Source of the DNA: Spirosoma panaciterrae DSM 21099
GTDB lineage: Bacteria > Bacteroidota > Bacteroidia > Cytophagales > Spirosomataceae
Direction of reading: 5' to 3'
Length of the DNA: 64,000 bases
Assembly (NCBI RefSeq): GCF_000374025.1
Contig: NZ_KB893178.1
Location: forward strand, 124,001 to 188,000
The translations under genes were made by a program, and so were the position numbers. The notes under the pieces were generated by a model. That model did no database searches and was not told the origin of the DNA. It saw only the letters and a program-made list of their open reading frames with translations. Below, one piece after another: positions 17,810 through 27,546 of the stretch. Positions within the stretch are counted from its first letter, which is position 1; every line of letters begins with the position of its first letter.

Positions 17810-18847
17810 TTATTTGAGGTCTTTCCCCGCAATATCTTCCCAGCGGTAATAATGGAACGTTTTGCCTTCCGACATGGCGACAAATAACCCATGTGGAAAT
17901 TGTTTACCCAGCGGTACATTCGTTACGTCGGACCCGTCGCTGACCTGAGCGGCTACTTTCACTACCTTCAGCAGTTTATGGTCGTTCGGATGGCCGGGTT
18001 CACCTTCGCGTCGGAAAATATGGAATTGATTCGCCCCCTGATCCGATACGAGCAGATACCCCGTTTTAGCCCCCGTTTTATAGATGGAAATGCCTTCGTG
18101 ATCTTCCGCAAAGCCCGTTTTGGCAAACAAGGCTAGTTCCGCATTGCCCCGTTCTGGATCGGCGTAGTATTTGCGAACGCCAACGCCTTCGTCAGAATAA
18201 TAGACGTAGCCTAATTCGTTGTCAACGGCTATCGACTCAATTTCCTTTTTGCCGCTGTAAGTGCCAAACTTCCGAACGAGGGTTGCTTTTACGTGGCCCG
18301 AACCATCATCCTGAAGTGCATACTGACCAATGTATGACCCCGTAGTAGGGCCCGTTTTCCGGCCTACCATCGCATACAAAATGCCGGACGGAGCTTTGTA
18401 AAGCGCAATACCCATCAGGTCGCGGAACCCGCTGGCCGTATCACCCACAAACATATCGAGCCCCCCATTGTCGACGGGCTGCATGTCGGGCAGCGAAAAA
18501 ATGCGAAGCTTATGGGTAAATCGTTCGGTGGTTACGGCAATGTCGGTGGGCTTTCCGGCCAGTTTCAGACCGTAGGCAATATCGACGTTGTTGGGTCGCT
18601 TCAGATCATGGACTTCTTTGACGATTTTTCCTTTCAGATCGAATACGTACAAACCGCCGTCCTGATCCTTATCGGTGCCGATAATCAGGCTTTTTGCGTG
18701 ATCGGTCGGATTGATCCAGATAGCTGGATCGTCGGTGTCGTGCCGGACCGTATCGGTAATAATGATCGGCTTGACCACCTGCTGCGCTGTTGATTGGGTT
18801 GATTGACAGGCTAGCAGGGATAGGCTTATGAGGAAATAATACTTCAT
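17810..18847 (-). CDS. Beta-propeller phytase lipoprotein
   Basis: A 345-residue 3-phytase of the beta-propeller (BPP) family, which uses calcium to hydrolyse phytate stepwise. The ATG at 18847 gives a lipoprotein signal MKYYFLISLSLLAC with the lipidated Cys 14, so it is probably anchored in the outer membrane. An earlier in-frame start 17 codons upstream would spoil this signal and runs into a palindrome. Family marks are DTDDPAIWINP (about residue 37), IIGTDKDQDGGLYVFDLKG, RPNNVDIAYG, and the later propeller motifs AVDNELGYVYYSDEGVGVRKYYADP and EDHEGISIY. It is at the 3' end of a run of minus-strand genes that includes a TonB receptor and other phosphoesterase-like genes. Confidence 0.92.
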   Translation of the reverse strand: MKYYFLISLSLLACQSTQSTAQQVVKPIIITDTVRHDTDDPAIWINPTDHAKSLIIGTDKDQDGGLYVFDLKGKIVKEVHDLKRPNNVDIAYGLKLAGKPTDIAVTTERFTHKLRIFSLPDMQPVDNGGLDMFVGDTASGFRDLMGIALYKAPSGILYAMVGRKTGPTTGSYIGQYALQDDGSGHVKATLVRKFGTYSGKKEIESIAVDNELGYVYYSDEGVGVRKYYADPERGNAELALFAKTGFAEDHEGISIYKTGAKTGYLLVSDQGANQFHIFRREGEPGHPNDHKLLKVVKVAAQVSDGSDVTNVPLGKQFPHGLFVAMSEGKTFHYYRWEDIAGKDLK

Positions 18848-18865
18848 GAATATGTAAAAGTTATA

Positions 18866-18948
18866 ACACGGAGATGCACAGAGATCAGGGAGACACATAG
18901 AGTTTTTTAGTCTCAGTGAATCTCTCTAGGCTCTGTGCATCTCCGTGT
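18866..18948. repeat. Perfect 18-base inverted repeat upstream of the phytase gene
   Basis: Arms 18866-18883 (ACACGGAGATGCACAGAG) and 18931-18948 are perfect complements around a 47-base loop. It occupies the whole space between the beta-helix lipoprotein and phytase genes. The core GAGATGCAC also occurs in the arms of the palindrome at 55503-55564, so both probably belong to one dispersed repeat family. Confidence 0.7.
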
Positions 18949-18963
18949 CACAATAGTTAAAAC

Positions 18964-20229
18964 CTAGTTCGTTCCGAAAGCGCCGATCGTTGTCGATGGG
19001 GCAGGCGATTTATACAGCGTACCGTTGGCCAATGAGATCCCATCGGCATACAGACGGGTAAAGCTCGTGGTACCTTTGCCAATAGCTGGCGAACCGCTCT
19101 GCAGCCGGAAATCCCAGGCCGTATTGAACAGCGCATTTTTAGAATCGGTGCTCAGCGGGTAGTTCACAAATTTCGGATCGTTATCACCTACGGTTTTGCT
19201 GATAACATCGCTGGTTCCAGTCAGAATTTCAGTCGACGGCTGGAAGCCTGTTACCCCATCCTGGGTATAACCGTAATATAAATTGTTGCTCATTTTGGTC
19301 CGGCTATCTTCCGGGTTTTTCGGGTCACGTTTTACCCCAAAACGATCGTTCGCCAGCAGGTTATTGTATAATTCGGCACGAACGCCTACTTCTACCCAAA
19401 TCGATCCCCCTTTAATGGTCGGCCGACGCCAGCCCGCATTCACAATCGTGTTGTTGTAGGCAACGACATACGCTTGCGGAGTGCGGTCGCCGGAGTTGGA
19501 GAGTTTCAGGGCGTTCGTGTTTGGGCTATAAACCAGGTTGTAGGCTACATCGGCCTGGACGCCCGATTTGATGTTGATGGCATCACCACCCGATACACCC
19601 TGGGTGTAAATCTTATTATTGGCAATAATCACCTTTCCACCTTCGATGTAGAAACCATCTTCGTTCTGGTTGTTCAGACGACTATTGACGATCACCAGCT
19701 TGCCATTGACATTCGAATAGTTGACGGCCGGAACGTGGTTCCCGGCGGCTGCCTTATACAAACCTGCTTTTACCGACGGTGAGCTTTCAGTGGTTACAGC
19801 ACCCCCATACTCCAGAATCGCATTGTCGAGCAACAGTTCGGTGCAGGTAGGAGCGGCAATGATACCGCCCCACAGACTACCCCATTGGTTGGCCGTGGTT
19901 TTCCAGGCATCCGGAACGGTAAACTTGACCGGATTGGCCGACGTACCCATTACATAGAGGTTGCCTTTGATGATAAACTCAGGCTTTACGGTCGAATCGC
20001 TGAAGATAACGTTGACCCCTTCTTCAATAACCAGCGACTGGCTGGCCGGAACCTGCAAATGTCCGGTGATTTTGTAAGTGCTCCCTTTGGTCCAGGTGCC
20101 CGATACATCGCCCGAAACGGCATCTTTTACCACCGGAGTTGGGGTCACTGTCTGGTTCGAATCGTCACTTTTTGAGCAGCCGATCAATACAGCCGCCGAT
20201 AGGGCAGCCAGGATACATACGTGTTTCAT
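18964..20229 (-). CDS. Lipoprotein with right-handed beta-helix repeats
   Basis: A 421-residue protein with a lipoprotein signal (AVLIGCSKSDD, Cys 18) and a Thr/Pro linker. The body has the periodic short-strand pattern of a parallel beta-helix (WTKGSTYKITGHLQVPASQSLVIEEGVNVIFSD, then YIEGGKVIIANNKIYTQGVSGGDAINIKSG and NTIVNAG). This fold is found in pectate-lyase-like and other surface carbohydrate-binding proteins. No catalytic residues can be assigned. Its position between a phytase lipoprotein and a TonB receptor suggests an outer-membrane partner of the receptor. The function is unknown. Confidence 0.8.
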   Translation of the reverse strand: MKHVCILAALSAAVLIGCSKSDDSNQTVTPTPVVKDAVSGDVSGTWTKGSTYKITGHLQVPASQSLVIEEGVNVIFSDSTVKPEFIIKGNLYVMGTSANPVKFTVPDAWKTTANQWGSLWGGIIAAPTCTELLLDNAILEYGGAVTTESSPSVKAGLYKAAAGNHVPAVNYSNVNGKLVIVNSRLNNQNEDGFYIEGGKVIIANNKIYTQGVSGGDAINIKSGVQADVAYNLVYSPNTNALKLSNSGDRTPQAYVVAYNNTIVNAGWRRPTIKGGSIWVEVGVRAELYNNLLANDRFGVKRDPKNPEDSRTKMSNNLYYGYTQDGVTGFQPSTEILTGTSDVISKTVGDNDPKFVNYPLSTDSKNALFNTAWDFRLQSGSPAIGKGTTSFTRLYADGISLANGTLYKSPAPSTTIGAFGTN

Positions 20230-20292
20230 CGTTGTTTTGGTTATGAATCTGTTTTCTTCGTTTGTTGAGCGCAGGAGTGGCTACGGGCCGGT

Positions 20293-23067
20293 TTATAGTT
20301 TATAGCGGATGCCCAGCACATAAGAGCGCTGGTAGAAGTCACGGCGGATCAGTGTTTTGCCCGCTATGTCCTGATTGGGGATGTCTGAATTTTTGCTGTT
20401 GACGTTCTTGATAAAAATTTCCGTGGGCGTGTTCAGCAGGTTATTGGCTTTGGCAAAGAGCAGGAAGCCCCGGCCTGGATTGGCCCGGCCTATTCGCTTT
20501 TCGAGCGAAGCGTCCATCTGAACGAAACCTTTCTGGTACAGGTCGTTATCGACAAACTGCGATACGGTGTTGATACGGCCACCTGTATAGCTGGCGGCAA
20601 GCTGGCCGTCGAAACCGTGTTCGGTGTCTTTGTAGAGTAGCGACAGGTTGGCTACGTGCGCCGACTGACCATACAGCGCCCGGGTTTGATTGACCGTGAT
20701 GGTTTCCAGATCGCCCTGCGCATTGCGGATACGCTTCGATTTGGGCGTGGTAATGCTGGAATTGGTATAGGTGTAGTTCGCTTTCAACCCCCATTGCCGG
20801 AAATACTTGATGGCGTCCAGTTCCAGGCCAAAGTTGGTGGCATTGCCGAAATTGCCAGGTCCATAGTACAAATCCTGACCACGAATGGCATCTTTCTGGA
20901 GCGTGTACTCAATCGGGTACTGAATGTGCTTGTAGAAAAGGCCAATCATAAACTGCTCCAGTGGGCGCGGGAAAAATTCATAGCGCAAATCCACATTATC
21001 AGCAATGGCCCGCTTCAGGTTTGGATTGCCCCGTTCCTGGTATTCTTCATTGACAATCCGGTACGGAACGATCTCGAAAAAGCCGGGACGATTCAGCGAG
21101 CGGAAGTACGATAGCCGCCAGTTGGTCTGCTCTGTAGGCCGATAGCGAAAATGCAGGCTTGGTAAAATATCGGTATAAACCTGACTGCCCGTCGGGTTGT
21201 CTTCGCCAATCGGGAATTTCATGGCGTAGCGCTGATCGGTATGTTCAACCCGTACACCGCCCGTTATTTCGAGCGGTTGATCGGTCGTGTGAAATTGAAG
21301 GTAACCCGATGCAGTTTTCTCGCTAGCGTCGTAGTTCAGAGCTGAGGCAACGGAACCAAGCGGGTTCTGAATGGTCCAGACAATCTGGTTGTAATCGCTG
21401 AAATCGGTGCCGTATTGCGCAAACGGGTTGCTGGGACGAAGGGTATAATTGTTGTAAAAATTAGTCCGTTGTTTATCCCGATACAAGCCACCCGCCATCC
21501 ATTCGACCGCTACTCCTGCCAGGTTTGTTTTCAGTGTCAGGTTCAGATAAGCCGCCAGATCGGTATCCGAATTGTGCTCCCATCGGCGTTGCCCATCCTG
21601 AACGGTCGTTCGTTTTTCGATAAAATTCTGGCGAATACCCAGCAGCGGTACGTAAGTCTGGTCGGGCACTTCGTTCGTAGCCGTCGAGTAAACCGCCGAC
21701 CAGTTGATGCCCAAACGGGGTGTTAGCTGATGCGTACCCTGGAGTGTGCTGTTGTAGATCTTCTGTCTGGTCAGTCGTGAGCGGGTTTCAAAACCCAGGG
21801 TTGCATTGCCCAGCACGGGGTCGAAACCCCCAATGCCCAGTTCGGTCGATTTGGTTTCGCGGATTTGCTCGTTGGTCAGGCTGATAAGCGCGTTGAACCA
21901 CTGGATTTTGTTTCGTTCATTGACCCGGAAATCCATTTTAGCATGGATGCCATAGCGGGTTTGCCGTTCGGAGTATTCGCGCTCACTTTGCTTGGTCAGC
22001 GTAACGCCCCGGAGCGTATCGACCACGTCGCCATTGAAGAACAGGCTGTTGCTGCCCCGGTAAGTATTTTGAAGGCTACCTGCCAGCATAACCCCAAATC
22101 GGCGGTTGAAGAATCGATTGCCAATAGCAAAACTGCCGAGCAGGTTGGGCGGTGGCGATTGCCGGGTATAGGTTGCGGAGGCTTTGTTGAAATCAGCAAA
22201 TTTGGCGCTGTACTGACTCCCAAACTGCTCGTAGGGCGACTGCGCGTTGATGTGCCTGGTGTCGAAGCTGACAAACGGCCTATTGGCAAACAGTTCGCTG
22301 TACCCCGTCGATAGATTGGCCAGAATGGTGGGATGCTCGGGCGCATCTTTCATGACCATGTTGATGGCCCCACCCACGGCATCGCCTTCCATGCTGGGTG
22401 TCAGGGCTTTGTAAACTTCGAGCCGATCAAGTAGTTCGGCCGGAAAAATGTCGAGCGGGACGTATCGGTATCGGTTGTCGGGACTGGGAATTTTTACCCC
22501 GTTGACGAGGGTGTAATTGTAGCGTTTGTCCATGCCCCGCAGAATGGCGTATTGGCCGTCGCCGTTGCTGTTTCGCTCAATCGAAATGCCCGATACGCGC
22601 TGGATCACATTGGCTACAGTAAGATCGGGCGATAGTTCGATGGTCCGGCCCGACACGATGTTGGTAACCTGTACTGCATTTCGTTCGAGATCGCGGGCCG
22701 TACGGTCGCTGGCTCCATCGCGTTTAGCCTTTACGGTTACTTCGGTCAGTTGACGGTCGTTGTCGGATTCGAGGGGCAGGTCGAGGGTAATGATCTGATC
22801 GTCTGTATTTAGGGTCACCTCGCGGGTCATGGTCCGGTACGACACGTAGCTGATTCGGATGGTATACGTGCCGGTAGGTACATTTTTAATTAGAAAGGTG
22901 CCATCCAGACCTGATACATGATGAAGCTTGGTATTTTCTATGAGTAATGTCGCCCCTACTACGGGCTGACCCGTAGCTGCGTCGATGGCTCTACCCCGGA
23001 TAGTACCAGCCCAGGCGTTTAGGCTGAGCAGCAAATAAAAACCAGCAATAAGTACAAGTCGATTCAT
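20293..23067 (-). CDS. TonB-dependent outer-membrane receptor with CarboxypepD-like N-domain
   Basis: A 924-residue outer-membrane receptor. The ATG at 23067 starts a clean signal peptide (MNRLVLIAGFYLLLSLNAWAG); a longer frame to 23196 has no such start. After the signal comes a carboxypeptidase-regulatory-like beta-sandwich (TIRGRAIDAATGQPVVGATLLIENT, about 21-105). The TonB plug follows (VQVTNIVSGRTIELSPDLTVANVIQRVSGISIERNSNGDGQYAILRGMDKRYNYTLVNG, about 140-250), then a 22-strand barrel ending in YVLGIRYKL. It resembles the TonB receptors that pair with phytase-like lipoproteins. It stands just upstream, in transcription, of the beta-helix lipoprotein and phytase, and so may take up their substrate or product, for example inositol phosphates or an Fe/Ca complex. 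Confidence 0.93.
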   Translation of the reverse strand: MNRLVLIAGFYLLLSLNAWAGTIRGRAIDAATGQPVVGATLLIENTKLHHVSGLDGTFLIKNVPTGTYTIRISYVSYRTMTREVTLNTDDQIITLDLPLESDNDRQLTEVTVKAKRDGASDRTARDLERNAVQVTNIVSGRTIELSPDLTVANVIQRVSGISIERNSNGDGQYAILRGMDKRYNYTLVNGVKIPSPDNRYRYVPLDIFPAELLDRLEVYKALTPSMEGDAVGGAINMVMKDAPEHPTILANLSTGYSELFANRPFVSFDTRHINAQSPYEQFGSQYSAKFADFNKASATYTRQSPPPNLLGSFAIGNRFFNRRFGVMLAGSLQNTYRGSNSLFFNGDVVDTLRGVTLTKQSEREYSERQTRYGIHAKMDFRVNERNKIQWFNALISLTNEQIRETKSTELGIGGFDPVLGNATLGFETRSRLTRQKIYNSTLQGTHQLTPRLGINWSAVYSTATNEVPDQTYVPLLGIRQNFIEKRTTVQDGQRRWEHNSDTDLAAYLNLTLKTNLAGVAVEWMAGGLYRDKQRTNFYNNYTLRPSNPFAQYGTDFSDYNQIVWTIQNPLGSVASALNYDASEKTASGYLQFHTTDQPLEITGGVRVEHTDQRYAMKFPIGEDNPTGSQVYTDILPSLHFRYRPTEQTNWRLSYFRSLNRPGFFEIVPYRIVNEEYQERGNPNLKRAIADNVDLRYEFFPRPLEQFMIGLFYKHIQYPIEYTLQKDAIRGQDLYYGPGNFGNATNFGLELDAIKYFRQWGLKANYTYTNSSITTPKSKRIRNAQGDLETITVNQTRALYGQSAHVANLSLLYKDTEHGFDGQLAASYTGGRINTVSQFVDNDLYQKGFVQMDASLEKRIGRANPGRGFLLFAKANNLLNTPTEIFIKNVNSKNSDIPNQDIAGKTLIRRDFYQRSYVLGIRYKL

Positions 23068-23131
23068 TTGGTTTCCTGGAGAGGATATGCTCTGCGTTAC
23101 GATCACTCGATTCCGTTTGTGATGGATGTCG

Positions 23132-23164
23132 CAAAGGTGAAGGCAGGAAAGAGAACCAGACAAA
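23132..23164 (-). promoter_or_regulatory. Candidate promoter of the TonB receptor gene
   Basis: On the minus strand, CACCTTTG (23132-23139) matches TAnnTTTG in seven of eight scored positions, with TTTG (23161-23164) 21 bases further upstream. It would start transcription about 60 bases before the ATG. Confidence 0.4.
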
Positions 23165-23344
23165 TTTGACCCGTGAACAAAAAGGCAACAGCCCATTCAT
23201 CACCGTAAACAACCAGGCAACATGATGAATAACTCTCTAATATTTATGTGATAGTCAATGGGTTGTTTGGTTTGAGAAACGCCATTATCTTATTGTTAAC
23301 AATGTGTTTCCTAATTGTGAAGACACTAAGGGGACTTGTAAATG

Positions 23345-24976
23345 TTATATTTTTTCAGAATAAGGTTGTATTGGCGATGGAAACCGCTGAATGAAAGTGG
23401 AGAGCGATTCGCCTTCGGCAAGGCTTATTTTTTTGCGAAGTCGATAGCGGGCAACGCGCAGACTGTCGGGCGAGATGCCCAGCAGCGTAGCCACATCCGT
23501 CGAGTTGATATTCATTTTAAGCAGGGCAATAAGCCGCAGATCGGTGGCCGTCAGATCGGGGAATTGCTGGGTTAGCGAATGGAAGAAGTTGGGATGTACC
23601 TGGTCGAAAATCGTACGGAAATCATCCCAGTATTTGTCCTGGTTAAAACTCAGATCGATTTTCTGGGCCAGTTGTCGGAGTAGTTTTTTCTGATCGCGCT
23701 TGTCATCTTTCAGGATGGCCGTCAGGTCGTTTTTCAATTCTTCCAGCACCTGATTTTTCTGAATAATCTGGAGCGTATGGGCTGTTAGTTCTTTACTTTT
23801 TAGCTCCAGTTGGCTTTTCAGGTTTTCTTCTTCCAGTTGTCGGTTTTTTAGCTCAACCTCAATGCGTTCACGCTGGTTTTGGAGTTTCAACCGTTGCTGA
23901 CGGATGATTACCGCTCCTAAAATGCCGATCAGCAGTAACACCACTACCGTAGCAATAATGATAATGAGATCGGTACGCTTTTGGGCATTGAGTTGCTCGA
24001 TCTCACTGTCTTTTCGTTCCACTTCATACAGCGTTTGCAATAAGGTGATCTGGCGGTTGTTTTCGATACCGTAAATTTCATCGGTCAGATCGCGGCTGCG
24101 CTCGATGTAGGTATACGCGCTATCGGGTTGGTTCATCAGCCGATAGGTTTTGGCGATGTCGCGGAGGGCGGCACTGATCTGGTATAACTCGCCTTTTTCC
24201 TGCGACATACGCAGGGCTTTTCGGGAATAGGCCAGCCCTTGCGCATACTTGCCCGTTTTCCGAAACACATCACCCAGATTGTTCAGAATTTCGAGCTGGC
24301 TGATTTCGTCGCGTGTCTGCTGAGCAAGGGTTAGCGCGTTCTGGTAATAGTAATGGGCCGAATCGTAGCGGGCTTCATCTTCGAAAATGCTACCCAGGTT
24401 CTCATATATTTTGATTAGGCTGACCGTATCATGGGCCATTCGGCTATTGGCTAAAGCTAATTTCTGGTAGCGATAAGCCAGGTTGGGCGACTGCCGTTTT
24501 TCGTAGATATGCCCAATGTTCGCGTAGGTTTGGGCCAGTCCACTGGCGTTGTGCTGTTGCTGATAAAACGTCAACGCTTCGTTGAACTGAGCCAGTGCCT
24601 GTTCAACCTGCTCATTATAATAGTATACCGTGCCGAGTTCATTTCGATTGCGGGCCAATCGGTTGGCATCTTTCTTCACTAAAAAGATTTTTTGGGCCTG
24701 CAACAGAAAATCAATGGCCTGCGCATAATTGCCCTGATGGTAGAATAGCAGCCCAATATCCTGCAAATGAATGCCTTCAGCTAATTTGTCCTGCTGACGA
24801 ACGGCCTGATCCAGCCTGGCTTTGATGACCCGGTAAACGGAATCGGGGTATTGTCGGGATAGTTGTTCGGTTGCGTTGAGATTCTGGGCAAAGCAGGTTG
24901 TAGCTGCGTAGGTTAATAAAACCAGCAGGATTAGCCAATAAGGCTTTAGGAACACACCCTTCGACCAGAAATGCAT
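23345..24976 (-). CDS. TPR-repeat membrane regulator with C-terminal helix-turn-helix
   Basis: A 543-residue protein starting at the ATG at 24976 (a second ATG lies 4 codons upstream). It has a signal peptide (FLKPYWLILLVLLTYAATTCFAQ) and then about seven tetratricopeptide repeats (residues 35-320; for example AEGIHLQDIGLLFYHQGNYAQAIDFL and LNNLGDVFRKTGKYAQGLAYSRKAL). One transmembrane helix follows (LIIIIATVVVLLLIGILGAVII), then a long coiled coil and a C-terminal LuxR-like helix-turn-helix (DLTATDLRLIALLKMNINSTDVATLLGISPDSLRVARYRLRKK). This layout senses in the periplasm and binds DNA in the cytoplasm. It lies beside the TonB receptor and probably controls the phosphoester uptake genes, which is an inference from position. 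Confidence 0.85.
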   Translation of the reverse strand: MHFWSKGVFLKPYWLILLVLLTYAATTCFAQNLNATEQLSRQYPDSVYRVIKARLDQAVRQQDKLAEGIHLQDIGLLFYHQGNYAQAIDFLLQAQKIFLVKKDANRLARNRNELGTVYYYNEQVEQALAQFNEALTFYQQQHNASGLAQTYANIGHIYEKRQSPNLAYRYQKLALANSRMAHDTVSLIKIYENLGSIFEDEARYDSAHYYYQNALTLAQQTRDEISQLEILNNLGDVFRKTGKYAQGLAYSRKALRMSQEKGELYQISAALRDIAKTYRLMNQPDSAYTYIERSRDLTDEIYGIENNRQITLLQTLYEVERKDSEIEQLNAQKRTDLIIIIATVVVLLLIGILGAVIIRQQRLKLQNQRERIEVELKNRQLEEENLKSQLELKSKELTAHTLQIIQKNQVLEELKNDLTAILKDDKRDQKKLLRQLAQKIDLSFNQDKYWDDFRTIFDQVHPNFFHSLTQQFPDLTATDLRLIALLKMNINSTDVATLLGISPDSLRVARYRLRKKISLAEGESLSTFIQRFPSPIQPYSEKI

Positions 24977-25072
24977 ACGTAGACACATCCTTTAGGATTC
25001 AACAACTCTATAAAAATACAGGCTTATCGGGCAACGAATGTAAACTTTTTATGACCAGCACCGTAGAGCCAA

Positions 25073-25102
25073 AAAAGCCACTCCCAATCAGAAGTGGCTT
25101 TT
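25073..25102 (-). terminator. Intrinsic terminator of the phytase-like gene
   Basis: AAAAGCCACT (25073-25082) and its complement (25093-25102) form a 10-base stem with a 10-base loop, 20 bases after the stop of the minus-strand gene at 25122. On the minus strand it is followed by TTTTTT, a classic intrinsic terminator. Confidence 0.8.
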
Positions 25103-25121
25103 AATCTACTAACAGAAGCCG

Positions 25122-26432
25122 TTATCGGAGTGGCGTCGGTAAGGTTACGAAATAGATTCGGTTGACATCGACCTTACCCGTTGCCGGTAAAATTTTAGCC
25201 GTAAAGCCGTTTTGTCCGTTATCGACAACCCCAAAGTCGTCGTCGTTCGAGATGGCCAGAATGTTGTTGCCAATCAGGGCAATACCTTCGGCTTTGTCGT
25301 GCGGATAAACGGGCTTGAAGCCTGTCAGAATATCGAATACCAGCGTTTTGGTAACGGGCGTAATCCCGGCATTCTGTAACCCCGCTTTATCTTTCAATTG
25401 CTCCACCGTCAGGCCACCAAATAGTTTACCGTTCGTGCCATTGGATGGGTCCGAGATATCGGTTGCTCCGGCCAGGTCAATTTTAAATACGCGTTTGAAT
25501 ATAGCAGGTTTGGCTGGGTTGCCACCGTAATCGCCGTCGCGTTCCAGGGTCAGGAAGGTCGTATTGGTAATGGCTGCAATTTCGCTGCAACCCGTCAGGC
25601 TGGCGTTTTCCATCAGATAGGCGTATTGCTTCGTTGCACCGCTAGCAATATCGAACGTTACAACGCGCAGAACCACCGAACCCGATACCGCTCCCGAGGA
25701 TGGATTATACAGCGGAGACTGCATCAGGCCAACCAATGTTTTGCCATCGGGCGTAATCGTCAATCCTTCCATGCCCCGGTTAGGCCGACGGGTAGCCAGC
25801 ACTTTGGGCAGTGTTCGGCCACCCGTACCCGTTCCGAATGGGTTGATCCGCTCGATGGTTTTGCCGCTGGCATCGAAGTGAACAATGTGTGGACCGTATT
25901 CGTCGCTCACCCAGAAGGTACCATCTGAAGCCAGAACCAGACCTTCCGAATCAAGTCCGTCGGCATTTGGGGCTATTGGCTGGCCGTTTAAGTCGAGCGC
26001 TGTTTCTCCCGTACTGCCTTGCCCCGATGGGTTAGGTAATCCGGTCAGTAACTGGCCAGCCGCGTTCTTTAGCAGAATCGTATTTTCTAAAACGAGCTGA
26101 TTACCAACTACGCGGAATCGACCAATTTGTGGTGTAAAATCGGCCTTGCCAAAAATGATCGAGTTCGCGGCTTGTCCGGCAGCATTAGGACCCCGGTCGG
26201 TCATCAGGTAAAAGGCGTTCGGATCTTTGGGGTCAGGCGCAAGAGCCGAGCCGAAGCCACCATTGTAAATCGTTGTCCCGTTGGGCGAAATCGCCAAGGT
26301 TTTAGGATTGGATGCTTCGGAGAAGGTTGGATAGGCGGTAAGTTCTGGGATGCGGTGATCATCGCAGCCTGCTACCAGTAAGCTACCACCAACAACGAAG
26401 GTCACTAAAGACGATACGGAAAGTGCTTTCAT
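25122..26432 (-). CDS. Phytase-like (esterase-like) lipoprotein
   Basis: A 436-residue protein of the Phytase-like/esterase-like family (beta-propeller). The ATG at 26432 gives a lipoprotein signal ending LLVAGCDD (lipidated Cys 23); an ATG 4 codons earlier is also possible. Motifs of the family are YNGGFGSALAPDPKDPNAFYLMTDRGPN, NADGLDSEGLVLASDGTFWVSDEYGPHIVHFD and NRGMEGLTITPDGKTLVGLMQSP, plus a late HDKAEGIALIGNNILAISNDDDFGV. The family is structurally linked to alkaline phosphatase/phytase propellers, but its substrates are mostly not known. It is part of the co-oriented phosphoester block and is followed by its own terminator. Confidence 0.88.
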   Translation of the reverse strand: MKALSVSSLVTFVVGGSLLVAGCDDHRIPELTAYPTFSEASNPKTLAISPNGTTIYNGGFGSALAPDPKDPNAFYLMTDRGPNAAGQAANSIIFGKADFTPQIGRFRVVGNQLVLENTILLKNAAGQLLTGLPNPSGQGSTGETALDLNGQPIAPNADGLDSEGLVLASDGTFWVSDEYGPHIVHFDASGKTIERINPFGTGTGGRTLPKVLATRRPNRGMEGLTITPDGKTLVGLMQSPLYNPSSGAVSGSVVLRVVTFDIASGATKQYAYLMENASLTGCSEIAAITNTTFLTLERDGDYGGNPAKPAIFKRVFKIDLAGATDISDPSNGTNGKLFGGLTVEQLKDKAGLQNAGITPVTKTLVFDILTGFKPVYPHDKAEGIALIGNNILAISNDDDFGVVDNGQNGFTAKILPATGKVDVNRIYFVTLPTPLR

Positions 26433-26613
26433 AAAGAGCGACATATAGCGTTTGATAAATGCGCAAAGCTATAGCGTCCTATATTACCTGAATGTGATAT
26501 AGTGCGCTGTAGTATTACGCTAATTTTAAGTTTTAAAACTCTGATAGACAGCTGCTTGTGGCAGGGGACTGTAAGGCTTCTTGTTGACGGTGCCGTAAAG
26601 GTGTCAGTACTGC

Positions 26614-27546
26614 TCAAACGGATTGCCCGTAGGGCATATAGGTGTTTACGACTGAGCCATCATCAAACAAATCGACAAGGGCATACCCGGCTGGCGTATG
26701 ATGGTACTTGCCAAACCACCAGGCTCCACTCACGGCTCCATTGCAGAAATAGCTGACATTACTATAGTCGACCCGGTCTGTAAGATGAATATGCCCGCTG
26801 AGGGCAGCCTTCACGTTGGGGTACCGATGAAAAAGGCTAGTGAGTCGAACGGTATCGCTATGCATCCATCGGGCCGGGATGGTCCAGTTGTCACCGGCAA
26901 AACGGGGTCCATCAAAAAAGACACAGGCTGCCAGAATGGGAACGTGCGAGATAATTAAGATCGGTATGTTGGAGGGCGTTGCTTTCAGGTCCGATTCCAG
27001 CCAGGCGTATTGTTCGTCGTCGAGATGAGCTGTGTACCAGCTACCGTCGGCTTTAGGCTGTACACTATCCAAAACGATGATATGCCAGCCGTTTCGGGTC
27101 AGGCTGTAGTAGCGATTGGCCAACTGCAATTCATCCATGGCCCACTTCTTACCATCGCAGAAGGATGCCTGGGTTTCCTGTTTGCACCAGATGTCGTGAT
27201 TGCCGACACAGCTCAGAATCGGTAGGGCATTTTCGCTTCCGATCACGTCCTGATAGAGCTTCCATTGCCGCCGAACACTATCCTGACCACGACCATGCGC
27301 TTCCATAATGGCATCGCCCCCATTGATGATCAAATCCGGTTTGTCGGGCAGGCTTTGTAGATGATGCAGGCATTTTTCAAACCCTTTGGCGGCCCCAATG
27401 AGCGGCTGCATATGTACATCCGTAACGTGGGCGATGCGTAAAATCCGTTGTTTGGGAATTGAGGCTACCTGAGCCGTAGCCAGTTCATTGGCCGAAAGAG
27501 CCGCAAGGCCCATACCCATTCGTCTAACTACCTGTCGACGATTCAT
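26614..27546 (-). CDS. Tat-exported metallophosphoesterase
   Basis: A 310-residue calcineurin-like metallophosphoesterase. The ATG at 27546 starts a twin-arginine signal (MNRRQVVRRMGMGLAALSANELATAQ). The five metal-binding blocks are present in order: DVHM (about residue 40), GGDAI, GNHDIW, ISHVP and SGHIH. The late NGAVSGAWWFGKYHHTPAGYALVD is typical of the Bacteroidota periplasmic group that hydrolyses phosphomono- or diesters. Tat export fits a metal-loaded enzyme. It is the first gene of the minus-strand phosphoester block. The substrate is not known. Confidence 0.9.
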   Translation of the reverse strand: MNRRQVVRRMGMGLAALSANELATAQVASIPKQRILRIAHVTDVHMQPLIGAAKGFEKCLHHLQSLPDKPDLIINGGDAIMEAHGRGQDSVRRQWKLYQDVIGSENALPILSCVGNHDIWCKQETQASFCDGKKWAMDELQLANRYYSLTRNGWHIIVLDSVQPKADGSWYTAHLDDEQYAWLESDLKATPSNIPILIISHVPILAACVFFDGPRFAGDNWTIPARWMHSDTVRLTSLFHRYPNVKAALSGHIHLTDRVDYSNVSYFCNGAVSGAWWFGKYHHTPAGYALVDLFDDGSVVNTYMPYGQSV

